38,269 nt of DNA from CAIMZW01 sp037135095 (GTDB lineage: Bacteria > Actinomycetota > Actinomycetes > Nanopelagicales > Nanopelagicaceae), in NCBI GenBank assembly GCA_037135095.1, contig JBAXKZ010000011.1, forward strand, positions 1 to 38,269, read 5' to 3'. The position numbers and the translations under genes are program-made. Positions 1-7,275 of this stretch are shown here, piece after piece. The notes beneath the pieces were generated by a model. The model was not told the DNA's origin. It saw nothing but the letters and a program-made list of their open reading frames with translations, and made no database searches. How positions within the stretch are numbered: the first letter of the stretch is position 1; every line of letters begins with the position of its first letter.

Positions 1-258
1 GTTCGTCGCGCCGGCAATATGGTGGAACTTTCGCCAACCGAATTTCTTCTGCTGCGATATCTGATGATCAATGCAGATCGGGTAGTCAGCAAATCCCAAA
101 TTTTGGATCATGTCTGGCAATACGACTTCCGCGGCGATGCTGGCATTGTCGAGACCTACATCTCCTACCTGCGTAAGAAGATTGATATCTACGAGCCGGC
201 GCTGATCCATACCGTTCGCGGCGTCGGATATCGGATGCGCCTGCCTGCAAAGAAGTAA
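1..258 (+). CDS. OmpR/PhoB-family response regulator, C-terminal part (5' end outside window)
   Basis: Only the DNA-binding half of a two-component response regulator is present; the reading frame is open to base 1, so the receiver domain with its phospho-accepting Asp lies upstream of the window. The visible residues form an OmpR/PhoB winged helix: the ELSPTEFLLLRYL helix, a recognition-helix region around VETYISYLRKKID, and the closing wing IHTVRGVGYRMR, all hallmark segments of the family. It would bind direct-repeat operators as a dimer after phosphorylation. The histidine kinase gene starts 9 bases after the stop, so this is a normal regulator-kinase operon. The target genes cannot be deduced. 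The pair resembles mycobacterial TcrA/TcrS-type or MprAB-type systems in layout, but I cannot assign it to one. Confidence 0.93.
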   Translation, partial: VRRAGNMVELSPTEFLLLRYLMINADRVVSKSQILDHVWQYDFRGDAGIVETYISYLRKKIDIYEPALIHTVRGVGYRMRLPAKK

Positions 259-267
259 TATTCGTAA
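256..267 (+). promoter_or_regulatory. Candidate leaderless promoter (-10 TAATAT) for the sensor kinase
   Basis: TAATAT occupies 256-261 and fits the actinobacterial TANNNT -10 pattern. Exactly six bases (TCGTAA) separate it from the ATG at 268, which would place transcription start at the A of the start codon. The box reuses the TAA stop of the response regulator. No -35 match is visible, and the start codon has no Shine-Dalgarno sequence. The gene could still simply be read through from the regulator. Confidence 0.4.
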
Positions 268-1752
268 ATGAATTCCCCGTTGCATTTGAAACATCCACTA
301 TCAAAGTGGAGTCTGCGAAATCGCTTGATACTCGCGACGCTTTCACTTGCAACGGTGGCAATTCTTGCCTCTGACTTTGCCGCCACAACTGCGCTTCGTT
401 CTTTTTTAGTTAATCAAGTTGATACCCAACTAAATAGTATCGCTGGCGGATCACTGCTTCGACTTGATCGAGCTGGAATTGATTCATTCACACAACAACA
501 AGCAGCCGACTCTGATACCTCCAGCCCATACACCGTGCTGCGTCCCTTAAGAGGAGTGCCAACCGCCACTACGGTAACCCTGCTGGATACCAGCGGAAAA
601 ATTTTAGGACAGCTCGGCGGCGATCTAGCGACCATAACTTCGAACAATCCCTTTGATACTTTCACCACAGCACAAGTCCTCAAATACAAGGGGTTGCCTT
701 TTACGTATGTCAGTAAGAAAGATCAACCAGAAATTCGAGCGATCGCCAAGCTTCTTCCCTCAGGACTAGGTATTGCGGTTGTTTCAGTCTCGCTAGATAG
801 CGTAGATCGCACCCTTCGCGAACTAACAGTTCTATTTTTCTTTATCAGCCTTCTAGTGTTGATATTAATTGGAATAGTTTCTCGTTGGATAATTGACCTC
901 AGCATGAAACCATTGAGTCGAGTCGAAGCCACCGCTGAAGCAATTGCGGGCGGAGATCTTTCCGCACGGTTGCCGGATGTTAATCCCGATACCGAAGTTG
1001 GCCGTCTGACAACATCGCTCAACCGAATGCTTAACCGAATTGAAGAGTCTTTTGCCATTCGAATTGAATCTGAATCTAAGTTACGCCGCTTTGTGGCCGA
1101 TGCCAGCCATGAACTCCGAACCCCGTTAACTGCCATCCGCGGATTCGCTGAACTTCACCGTCAAGGCGCGGTCCAGGGCGAAGAGAAGACCAAAGAGTTG
1201 GTTCAAAGAATTGAGAAAGAATCGGTTCGCATGAGTTCGTTGGTCGAGGATCTCCTACTGCTGGCGCGCTTAGATCAATCTCGAATTCTCGCTACCGAAC
1301 CAGTTGATATGGCGCAGCTAATCTCCGAAGTTGTGGCATCGGCCGAAGCTGCTGGTCCCAACCATCCAATCACAGTGCTGCCAATCGAAGATGAGATTTA
1401 TGTTCTGGGCGACAACATCAGGATTCACCAAGCGGTAGCCAACTTGTTAGCCAACGCCAGAACCCATACTCCGCTGGGTACGCCAATTTCGGTTTCAGTT
1501 ATCCAGAACGAGAGCGAAACCCTGGTAACGGTTGGCGATGCTGGGCCGGGGCTTAGTTCGGAAGATCAAGAACGAATCTTTGAGCGCTTCTACCGCGCCG
1601 ATCCATCACGCGTTCGAAGCAGCGGTGAGGGCAGTGGCCTTGGGTTGGCGATTGTCTCCGCGGTTATGCAAGCTCATGAAGGTTCAGTGACAGTGGATTC
1701 GGCACCAGGGGCTGGAGCTCGATTTACTTTGCACTTTCCAATCAAAGATTGA
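268..1752 (+). CDS. Sensor histidine kinase of a two-component system
   Basis: This 494-residue membrane kinase is the partner of the response regulator just upstream. A first membrane helix lies near residues 18-40, followed by an extracytoplasmic sensing domain of about 145 residues and a second helix near 186-208 (LFFFISLLVLILIGIV). After it come a HAMP linker (about 209-262), the HisKA dimerisation domain with the H-box VADASHELRTPLTAIRG (phospho-acceptor His281), and a HATPase domain with an N-box (NLLANARTHTP), a DAGPGL G1 box and GEGSGLGLAI. All residues needed for activity appear present. The sensing domain has no motif I recognise, so the signal is unknown. The domain order is that of the MprB/TrcS type. 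The ATG at 268 is the first in-frame start and leaves 9 bases to the regulator. Its stop abuts the stop of the convergent protease gene with no spacer. Confidence 0.95.
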   Translation: MNSPLHLKHPLSKWSLRNRLILATLSLATVAILASDFAATTALRSFLVNQVDTQLNSIAGGSLLRLDRAGIDSFTQQQAADSDTSSPYTVLRPLRGVPTATTVTLLDTSGKILGQLGGDLATITSNNPFDTFTTAQVLKYKGLPFTYVSKKDQPEIRAIAKLLPSGLGIAVVSVSLDSVDRTLRELTVLFFFISLLVLILIGIVSRWIIDLSMKPLSRVEATAEAIAGGDLSARLPDVNPDTEVGRLTTSLNRMLNRIEESFAIRIESESKLRRFVADASHELRTPLTAIRGFAELHRQGAVQGEEKTKELVQRIEKESVRMSSLVEDLLLLARLDQSRILATEPVDMAQLISEVVASAEAAGPNHPITVLPIEDEIYVLGDNIRIHQAVANLLANARTHTPLGTPISVSVIQNESETLVTVGDAGPGLSSEDQERIFERFYRADPSRVRSSGEGSGLGLAIVSAVMQAHEGSVTVDSAPGAGARFTLHFPIKD

Positions 1753-2664
1753 TTAAGCGAGCGGATTAGCTTCCATTGCGCGAAGCGTTGCGATTCGTTC
1801 TGCAAGCGGCGGATGGGTCGAGAATAATTTAGAAACCGATGAACTATCTAACGGCGATTCAATCCAAATATGTGCCACCGCAGTAGAACGCTGGTGTACC
1901 ACCGTGTTATCCGCTTGTAAAACTTCTAGCGCCTGCCTTAAGCCCCCTGGATTTCTGGTAAATGAAACGGCGGTTGCATCAGCGAGCGCTTCACGTCGGC
2001 GAGAAATCGCCGAGCGCAACAGTAAGGCAGCGATCGGCGCCAAGATTAAAACTACTAAAGAGAGCACCAACGCAATTGGGTTTTGCTGGTTGTTATTGTC
2101 ATCGCGGCTACGCCCGCCCCCGAACCACATCATTCTGGTTAAGAAATCGCTTAGGAGTGCAATTGCGCCTGCCGTCGTTGCCGCAATTGCCGAAACTAAA
2201 GTATCGCGGTTTGCGACGTGGGCCATCTCGTGAGCGATCACGCCTTGAAGCTCGTTGCGATCCATAACTTCTAAAATGCCGGTGGTAAATGCAATGACTG
2301 CGTGCTCTTCGTTGCGCCCGGTAGCAAAAGCATTTGGAGCGCTATCTTGAACGATCGCAACTTTTGGCATTTTTAAACCACTGGCCAAACAAACTTCTTG
2401 AATCAAATTAAATAACTTTGGGTTATCAGATTCTTGAATCACTTTGGCGCCGGTCATGGTCATTACCAAAGTATCCGAGGTGTAATACGAGCCCCAGACT
2501 GAAGCCAGAGCGATACCTACGGCGATTGGAAGTACGCCAACCCCAGTCTTGCCAAAGTAAGTGAGCGCCGCATAAATAACAACCAAGACCAAAGTCCCCA
2601 TACCTGCAAGCAAGCCAATTGTTTTGCGGCGGTTGGCTAACTGAAGTGCCCGAAAATTAACCAC
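1753..2664 (-). CDS. htpX: HtpX-like M48 family membrane metalloprotease
   Basis: This 303-residue protein is a zinc-dependent membrane endopeptidase of family M48B, the family that takes part in membrane-protein quality control. Two hydrophobic segments near residues 14-36 and 43-62 form the N-terminal anchor. The zinc-binding HExxH motif is HEMAH, with ligands His145 and His149 and catalytic Glu146. A further hydrophobic pair follows (about 158-175 and 195-218), then the RREALADATAV segment that supplies the third zinc ligand, Glu, in HtpX proteins. The C-terminal THPPLAERIATL is also typical. The start is a GTG two bases after the lemA stop, so the two genes are probably translated together. 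LemA-HtpX pairs are common in bacteria. The protein is slightly longer than mycobacterial HtpX but otherwise ordinary. Confidence 0.93.
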   Translation of the reverse strand: MVNFRALQLANRRKTIGLLAGMGTLVLVVIYAALTYFGKTGVGVLPIAVGIALASVWGSYYTSDTLVMTMTGAKVIQESDNPKLFNLIQEVCLASGLKMPKVAIVQDSAPNAFATGRNEEHAVIAFTTGILEVMDRNELQGVIAHEMAHVANRDTLVSAIAATTAGAIALLSDFLTRMMWFGGGRSRDDNNNQQNPIALVLSLVVLILAPIAALLLRSAISRRREALADATAVSFTRNPGGLRQALEVLQADNTVVHQRSTAVAHIWIESPLDSSSVSKLFSTHPPLAERIATLRAMEANPLA

Positions 2665-2666
2665 TA

Positions 2667-3221
2667 TTAGAACTTAACGTTTGGTGCCTGACGATTGGCT
2701 GGGTCATCAACTACATAGAATTCGCGAGCGCCAACCTTCGCAGCGTTAGCAAAGAGGCTGGAAGGAAAAGTCTTTACCGTCTGATTCAAACTGCGAACTG
2801 TGTCGTTATAGAACTGACGGGCGAAGGAGACTTTATTTTCAGTCGTTGAGAGCTCTTCCTGCAAAGCTAAAAAGTTAGTTGAAGCCTTTAGATCTGGATA
2901 GGCCTCAGATACTGCCAACAGGCCGCGAAGTGCCTGCGTCATAGCGCCATCGGCGGCAGCTACATCGGCAACACCGGATGCGGTCGTCGCTTTAGCCCGA
3001 GCCGCAACCACATTTTCTAGAGCAGTCTTTTCATGAGCGGCATAGCCTTTTACGGTTTCAACCAAATTAGGAATTAAGTCCGAGCGTCGCTTTAGTTGAA
3101 CTTCGATCTGAGAGAATGCCTCATCTACTGTGACGTTTAACCGAATCAATCGGTTGTATGAAGATATTGCGAAGAGAACGAGAAGAACGATTACACCTAG
3201 AACGATCCAGGTAGTTGTCAT
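2667..3221 (-). CDS. lemA: LemA family membrane-anchored protein
   Basis: This 184-residue protein has one N-terminal membrane helix (residues about 4-21, WIVLGVIVLLVLFAI). A helical LemA domain follows, recognisable from YNRLIRLNVTVDEAFSQIE, the RRSDLIPNLVETVKGYAAHE segment and FARQFYNDTVRSLN near the C-terminus. LemA proteins expose a long helical bundle on the cell surface; their biochemical role is unsettled. It lies directly upstream of the htpX-like gene with a two-base gap, and this linkage suggests a shared membrane-stress or proteolysis function. The ATG has a plausible ribosome-binding site (AGAAAGG, six bases upstream). Confidence 0.92.
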   Translation of the reverse strand: MTTTWIVLGVIVLLVLFAISSYNRLIRLNVTVDEAFSQIEVQLKRRSDLIPNLVETVKGYAAHEKTALENVVAARAKATTASGVADVAAADGAMTQALRGLLAVSEAYPDLKASTNFLALQEELSTTENKVSFARQFYNDTVRSLNQTVKTFPSSLFANAAKVGAREFYVVDDPANRQAPNVKF

Positions 3222-3256
3222 CTCTAACCTTTCTTATTTCTTAGTTTTGCTAGTAG

Positions 3257-3835
3257 TTATTGAATTTTAGACTGGTGAAAATTTAGCCAAGACTTGCTGG
3301 GGGTTGGCCCGCGCTGTCCTTGATACCTTGAACCATATAACGCGGAGCCATATGGATGTTCGGCCGGAGATGTGAGTTTGATGAGACAGAGTTGGCCGAT
3401 CTTCATGCCGGGAAATAACTTAACCGGAAGATTGGCGACATTTGAAAGTTCTAACGTGATGTGGCCAGAGAAACCTGGATCGATAAATCCAGCAGTCGAA
3501 TGAGTCAACAATCCAAGTCGGCCTAAAGAGGACTTACCTTCGAGGCGGCCGGCAATATCGTCAGGCAAGGTAATGACTTCATAGGTGCTTGCCAAAACAA
3601 ATTCACCGGGGTGCAAAATGAAATGCTCATCGGGTGCTACCGCGACCTCGCGGGTGAGTTCGGATTGTTCGATCGATGGGTCGATCACCGAGTATTTATG
3701 ATTTTCAAAGACCCGGAAGAAACGGTCTAGGCGGACATCAACACTGGAGGGTTGAATCATGGCCTCTTCGAAGGGCTCGACCTTGACTCGGCCAGACTGA
3801 ACTTCGGAACGGATATCGCGATCACTTAGTAGCAC
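3257..3835 (-). CDS. dcd: dCTP deaminase (possibly bifunctional dCTP deaminase/dUTPase)
   Basis: This enzyme converts dCTP to dUTP and ammonia, feeding dTMP synthesis; the mycobacterial homologue also hydrolyses dUTP to dUMP. I place the start at the GTG at 3835, giving 192 residues beginning VLLSDRDIRSEV, the canonical N-terminus of the family (mycobacterial Dcd is about 190 residues). The frame stays open to 3958, but that extension runs through the antisense strand of a tRNA gene and encodes nothing conserved. Family motifs are clear: PSSVDVRLDRFFRVF, HPGEFVLASTYE, GKSSLGRLGLL and the catalytic segment AGFIDPGFSGHITLEL with its Glu. The C-terminal RYQGQRGPTPSKS closes over the nucleotide in related enzymes. 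A TAGGGT box lies eight bases upstream of the GTG, a possible -10 for a nearly leaderless transcript. Confidence 0.94.
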   Translation of the reverse strand: MLLSDRDIRSEVQSGRVKVEPFEEAMIQPSSVDVRLDRFFRVFENHKYSVIDPSIEQSELTREVAVAPDEHFILHPGEFVLASTYEVITLPDDIAGRLEGKSSLGRLGLLTHSTAGFIDPGFSGHITLELSNVANLPVKLFPGMKIGQLCLIKLTSPAEHPYGSALYGSRYQGQRGPTPSKSWLNFHQSKIQ

Positions 3836-3877
3836 GGTTGATGACCCTACCCGATCAACCCTAGGCTTACCCCACAT

Positions 3878-3951
3878 GCGGGCGTAGTGAAATGGCATCA
3901 CGTCAGCTTCCCAAGCTGACAGCGCGGGTTCGATTCCCGTCGCCCGCTCCA
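3878..3951 (+). tRNA. tRNA-Gly (anticodon CCC), 3' CCA encoded
   Basis: The sequence folds into a standard cloverleaf. The acceptor strand GCGGGCG (3878-3884) pairs with CGCCCGC (3941-3947), followed by discriminator T3948 and an encoded CCA (3949-3951). The anticodon stem GTCAGC/GCTGAC encloses the loop TTCCCAA, giving anticodon CCC, which reads the glycine codon GGG. The T arm is GCGGG-TTCGATT-CCCGT. The gene is divergent from dcd, with 42 bases between them, and lies 56 bases upstream of the acyl-CoA dehydrogenase start. Confidence 0.96.
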
Positions 3952-3972
3952 AGTTCAACTCTCGCGCCTTAC

Positions 3973-4007
3973 TTGATTAAGTTACTGGCCAGTAGCACAA
4001 TTGCCAG
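3973..4007 (+). promoter_or_regulatory. Candidate promoter of the acyl-CoA dehydrogenase gene
   Basis: A -35-like TTGATT (3973-3978) is followed after exactly 17 bases by CACAAT (3996-4001), a four-of-six match to TATAAT. The ATG at 4008 begins six bases after that box, again placing transcription start on the start codon. No ribosome-binding site is visible, consistent with a leaderless mRNA. The first T of the -10 box is missing, so this is weaker than the TANNNT examples elsewhere in the window. Confidence 0.4.
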
Positions 4008-5831
4008 ATGAGCCATTACACCGCCAATCTGCGCGATATCGAATTCTGCCTCTTTGACCTGCTGGGGCGCGAAAAGGTACTTGGAACCTCAATATATGCC
4101 GACCTCGATCGCGAAACCGTCATGGGAATGCTCGAGGAGGTCAAACGCTTAGCTGAGGTTGACCTGGCCGCCTCATTTGTTGAGGGCGATCGCGTCGGCA
4201 CCACCTTCGATAAGGCCACCGGTGACGTGACAGTGCCAGCAAGTTTTAAGAAGTCCTATCGCGCATACATGGATGGTGAGTGGTGGCGGATCGATGCCCC
4301 GACCGAGTTGGGAGGAACTGAGATTCCGCGTTCGGTTCGATGGGCGATTGCCGAAATGGTTTTGGGCTCAAATCCCGCAATTCATATCTATGCCTCGGGA
4401 ACCTCTTTTGCACAAGTTGCCTATTACTTAGGAACTGATGACCAGAAGAAGATCGCCAAGTTAATTGTCGACCGTGACTGGGGCGCAAGCATGATGTTGA
4501 CCGAGCCAGAAGCTGGAAGCGATGTCGGAGCTGGTCGCAGCAAAGCCGTTAAGCAACCCGATGGGACATGGCATATAACGGGCACGAAGCGGTTTATTAC
4601 CTCTGGCGATTCTGACTTGAATGAGAACATTATTCATTTTGTTCTTGCCCGCCCAGAAGGTGCTGGCCCAGGAACTAAGGGTCTGAGCCTCTTCTTGATT
4701 CCAAAATTTATGTTTGATCTTGAAACTGGAGCGCTTGGTAAGCGCAACGGAGTTTATGTCACCAATGTTGAGCACAAGATGGGGCTAAATGTTTCTTCAA
4801 CTTGTGAAATGAACCTTGGCGAAAATGAACCTGCCGTTGGATATTTATTAGGTGAAGTTCACAACGGAATTGCCCAAATGTTTAAGGTCATTGAATTCGC
4901 TCGGATGATGGTTGGTACCAAGGCTATTGCAACCTTGAGCGCCGGCTATCAACAAGCGCTCTCTTACGCGAAGGTTCGCGTTCAAGGCGCCGATTTAACA
5001 ACATCAGCCGATAAGGCCAGCCCGCGCGTGAGGATCATCAACCATCCCGATGTTCGCCGCTCGTTGATGGTACAGAAGTCCTACTCCGAAGGAATGCGCG
5101 CTCTAGTTCTATACACCGCTTCGGCCCAGGATGAGATTGCCATCGAACGCGCGCTACCATCTTCGGATAAATTAAAAGATCTAGAAGCGCTAAATGATTT
5201 TCTTTTGCCAATTGTCAAAGGCTATGGCAGCGAAAAATCATGGACGCTACTGGGCACTGAATCGTTACAAACTTTTGGTGGCTCGGGCTTTACCCAAGAT
5301 TGGCCACTAGAACAATATGTGCGCGATGCAAAGATCGATACCTTGTACGAAGGCACTACTGCAATTCAAGGGTTGGATTTCTTCTTCCGAAAGATTGTAA
5401 AAGATCGCGGGCGGGCGATTGGATTGCTGGCGAAGGAGATTACAAACTTTGCCGCAACTGGTGGTCCATTGACTGCCGAAAAAGCAGCGTTATTAAAGGC
5501 TTTAGACGATGTTAATGCCATGGTTGCGAAATTGATTGAATTCGCAATGGCTAGCGAGGAGAATTCAGCCGAAATCTACAAGACTGGATTCAATACCTCT
5601 CGTCTACTAATGGCAGTTGGTGATGTACTGGTCGCATGGCTCCTACTTCGTCAGGCCGATATTGCGTTTGTTAAGAGCGCAACCGTGGATCGCGACGCTG
5701 ACTTTTACGCTGGCAAGATTGAAGCTGCAAAGTTCTTCGTTCGCACCGTCTTGCCACATTTAGCGGCTGAGCGGGCAATCGTTGAGAGTGAAGATGGCGC
5801 ACTTATGGATGTGGCTGAGAGCGCCTTCTAA
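4008..5831 (+). CDS. Broad-range acyl-CoA dehydrogenase, FadE5/DmdC-like
   Basis: This FAD enzyme of 607 residues oxidises acyl-CoA to trans-2-enoyl-CoA, the first step of beta-oxidation, passing electrons to electron-transfer flavoprotein. It belongs to the long subgroup of about 600 residues that includes mycobacterial FadE5 (611 residues) and DmdC. It shows the N-terminal AcylCoA_DH_N segment (MSHYTANLRDIEFCLFDLLG, very close to my recollection of FadE5), the middle domain with LTEPEAGSDVGA and KRFITSGD, the C-terminal helical domain, and the extra C-terminal domain from about residue 470. The catalytic base is predicted to be Glu448 in LYEGTTAIQ. The substrate cannot be fixed from sequence: short- to long-chain fatty acyl-CoA as in FadE5, or methylmercaptopropionyl-CoA as in DmdC, are both possible. 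The FadE5-like N-terminus supports the start at 4008. Confidence 0.92.
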   Translation: MSHYTANLRDIEFCLFDLLGREKVLGTSIYADLDRETVMGMLEEVKRLAEVDLAASFVEGDRVGTTFDKATGDVTVPASFKKSYRAYMDGEWWRIDAPTELGGTEIPRSVRWAIAEMVLGSNPAIHIYASGTSFAQVAYYLGTDDQKKIAKLIVDRDWGASMMLTEPEAGSDVGAGRSKAVKQPDGTWHITGTKRFITSGDSDLNENIIHFVLARPEGAGPGTKGLSLFLIPKFMFDLETGALGKRNGVYVTNVEHKMGLNVSSTCEMNLGENEPAVGYLLGEVHNGIAQMFKVIEFARMMVGTKAIATLSAGYQQALSYAKVRVQGADLTTSADKASPRVRIINHPDVRRSLMVQKSYSEGMRALVLYTASAQDEIAIERALPSSDKLKDLEALNDFLLPIVKGYGSEKSWTLLGTESLQTFGGSGFTQDWPLEQYVRDAKIDTLYEGTTAIQGLDFFFRKIVKDRGRAIGLLAKEITNFAATGGPLTAEKAALLKALDDVNAMVAKLIEFAMASEENSAEIYKTGFNTSRLLMAVGDVLVAWLLLRQADIAFVKSATVDRDADFYAGKIEAAKFFVRTVLPHLAAERAIVESEDGALMDVAESAF

Positions 5832-5836
5832 CCCGA

Positions 5837-5848
5837 TAGGGTTGCGCG
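5837..5848 (+). promoter_or_regulatory. Candidate leaderless promoter (-10 TAGGGT) for the EamA transporter
   Basis: TAGGGT at 5837-5842 is followed by six bases (TGCGCG) and the GTG start at 5849. This is the same TANNNT-N6-start arrangement seen at 256, 6769, 14425 and 17154. It lies just after the stop of the preceding gene (5831). No -35 match is apparent. The TAGGG could instead serve as a weak ribosome-binding site. Confidence 0.45.
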
Positions 5849-6766
5849 GTGTTGAAATCTCACCGCTCGGAATTGTTCCTCTTTGTCGGAGCCATCGCTT
5901 TTGCGTTTAATGGCGTAATTTCTAAATTAGTTCTCGAGGCTGGCCTTTCTGCGTGGCGTTTAACTGAAATTCGTACCACTGGGGCATTTGTAGTTATGGC
6001 GGCGTTTGTAGTTGCCCGAAAACCTAAATCACTTTTAACAACCAAGGGGGAACTGCCCAGTCTGCTTGCCTTTGGAATCATCGGCATTGCCGCAGTACAA
6101 GCTTTCTATTTCATTGGAATCGCGCGGCTAAATGTAAGCGTCTCACTCTTAATTGAATTCACAGCGCCAATCTGGATCGTACTTTGGTTGCGATTTGTAA
6201 GGAAGAAGCAAGTCTCACCACTGATGTGGTGGGGGCTCTCATTGGGTTTCACTGGGTTGATGTTGGTGGCTCAAATTTGGAAGGGTATGACGCTAAATGG
6301 AATTGGTGTGATCGCTGCTTTCCTAGACGCATTTGCGCTTGCTGGTTATTTTCTAATTGGCGAAAAGTTAGGCAAGACAAAGGCCAGCGATGTAATGATG
6401 GTTTGGGGTTTGGGTGTCGGCAGTTTGCTCTTTGCTTTAGTTCAACCTTGGTGGAGCTTCCCATTCTCGTTTTTAACCAAGCAAATTAATTTGCAAGGTC
6501 GTTATGCCCATCAATCGCTCCCCGGTTGGACACTAATTCTTTGGGTCGTCCTATTGGGAACGGTGCTGCCGTATTTCTGCGTAATCTCTGGATTGAAAGG
6601 TTTAAGCGCATCCACAAGCAGCATGATCGGAATGTTGGAGCCGATTTTGGCCGGCGGATTTGCTTGGTGGTGGCTTAATGAAGCATTTAATGGCATTCAG
6701 TTAGTGGGTGCGGTAGTTGTATTAACCGGTATTTACTTTGCCGACCGCGCCAAGTCAACTAGTTAA
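5849..6766 (+). CDS. EamA-family (drug/metabolite superfamily) transporter
   Basis: This 305-residue integral membrane protein has about ten predicted hydrophobic helices arranged as two EamA repeats. The first repeat ends around residue 140 (GLSLGFTGLMLVAQIW) and the second near residue 297 (QLVGAVVVLTGIYFA). The repeat-end motif, Ala/Gly-rich with ELILGE/NEAF-like character (WWLNEAFNGIQLVGAVVVL), is typical of DMT exporters such as RhaT/YdcZ-type and amino-acid or metabolite efflux proteins. The substrate cannot be predicted from sequence. The start is a GTG at 5849; the TTG one codon later is an alternative. The gene begins 17 bases after the acyl-CoA dehydrogenase and ends 14 bases before the carbonic anhydrase, so all three could be co-transcribed, although both downstream genes carry their own -10-like box. 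Confidence 0.9.
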   Translation: MLKSHRSELFLFVGAIAFAFNGVISKLVLEAGLSAWRLTEIRTTGAFVVMAAFVVARKPKSLLTTKGELPSLLAFGIIGIAAVQAFYFIGIARLNVSVSLLIEFTAPIWIVLWLRFVRKKQVSPLMWWGLSLGFTGLMLVAQIWKGMTLNGIGVIAAFLDAFALAGYFLIGEKLGKTKASDVMMVWGLGVGSLLFALVQPWWSFPFSFLTKQINLQGRYAHQSLPGWTLILWVVLLGTVLPYFCVISGLKGLSASTSSMIGMLEPILAGGFAWWWLNEAFNGIQLVGAVVVLTGIYFADRAKSTS

Positions 6767-6768
6767 GG

Positions 6769-6780
6769 TAAATTGCTGGC
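6769..6780 (+). promoter_or_regulatory. Candidate leaderless promoter (-10 TAAATT) for the carbonic anhydrase
   Basis: TAAATT at 6769-6774 precedes the ATG at 6781 by exactly six bases (GCTGGC). There is no purine-rich ribosome-binding site in the 14-base gap after the EamA gene, so a leaderless start fits better than a Shine-Dalgarno start. No -35 match was seen. Confidence 0.45.
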
Positions 6781-7275
6781 ATGGATCTTTTCGCAGATTT
6801 GATCAACGCCAACCACGATTTTGCCAATCGATTTAAATCGCAATCTCTGACTGGCGAAGCTCTTCAGGGATTGGCAATCGTTACCTGCATGGATTCGCGA
6901 ATCGATCCGTTAAAGATTGTTGGGATGCAAGCCGGAGATGCCAAGATCCTGCGAAATGCAGGGGCACGAGTTACTGAGGATGTGCTTCGAACCTTAGTTT
7001 TGGCAACACATTTGCTCGGGGTAAACCGAATTTTGGTAATGCCTCATACCGATTGTCGGATGGCCACTGGTGAAGAGGCTGAGATTCACGCGCTCATTAA
7101 AGCTAAATCCGGAATTGATACGCGGAGCATAGAAATTCGCACCGTAAAAGATCCAATTGCAGCGCTAAAGATGGATGTCACTCGTATTGAAACCTACCCG
7201 TTGTTGGCACCAGGAGTTAAAGTTATGGGAGCGGTATATAGCGTGCAATCAGGCTTGTTGGAGCCGATTCTTTAA
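6781..7275 (+). CDS. Beta-class carbonic anhydrase
   Basis: This 164-residue zinc enzyme interconverts CO2 and bicarbonate. The zinc ligands are predicted as Cys36, His89 and Cys92, within TCMDSRIDP and MPHTDCRMA, and the Asp38-Arg40 dyad of the beta class is intact. The length matches the compact mycobacterial Rv1284-type enzymes (about 163 residues). No signal peptide is visible, so it acts in the cytoplasm, probably supplying bicarbonate for carboxylation reactions. The gene overlaps the convergent dnaB by four bases across a TTAA that provides the stop codon of both genes. The preceding genes encode an acyl-CoA dehydrogenase and a transporter; no functional link is evident. Confidence 0.93.
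   Translation: MDLFADLINANHDFANRFKSQSLTGEALQGLAIVTCMDSRIDPLKIVGMQAGDAKILRNAGARVTEDVLRTLVLATHLLGVNRILVMPHTDCRMATGEEAEIHALIKAKSGIDTRSIEIRTVKDPIAALKMDVTRIETYPLLAPGVKVMGAVYSVQSGLLEPIL

Noticed and set aside
723..1136. 137-codon minus-strand open frame opposite the sensor kinase.
   Set aside because: Arg/Ser-rich with no motif, fully antisense to a well-conserved kinase.
3836..3958. N-terminal extension of dcd (41 codons before GTG 3835).
   Set aside because: It translates the antisense strand of tRNA-Gly. Residues such as GIEPALSAWEADVMP are a known artefact of antisense tRNA translation, and the conserved Dcd N-terminus begins at GTG 3835.
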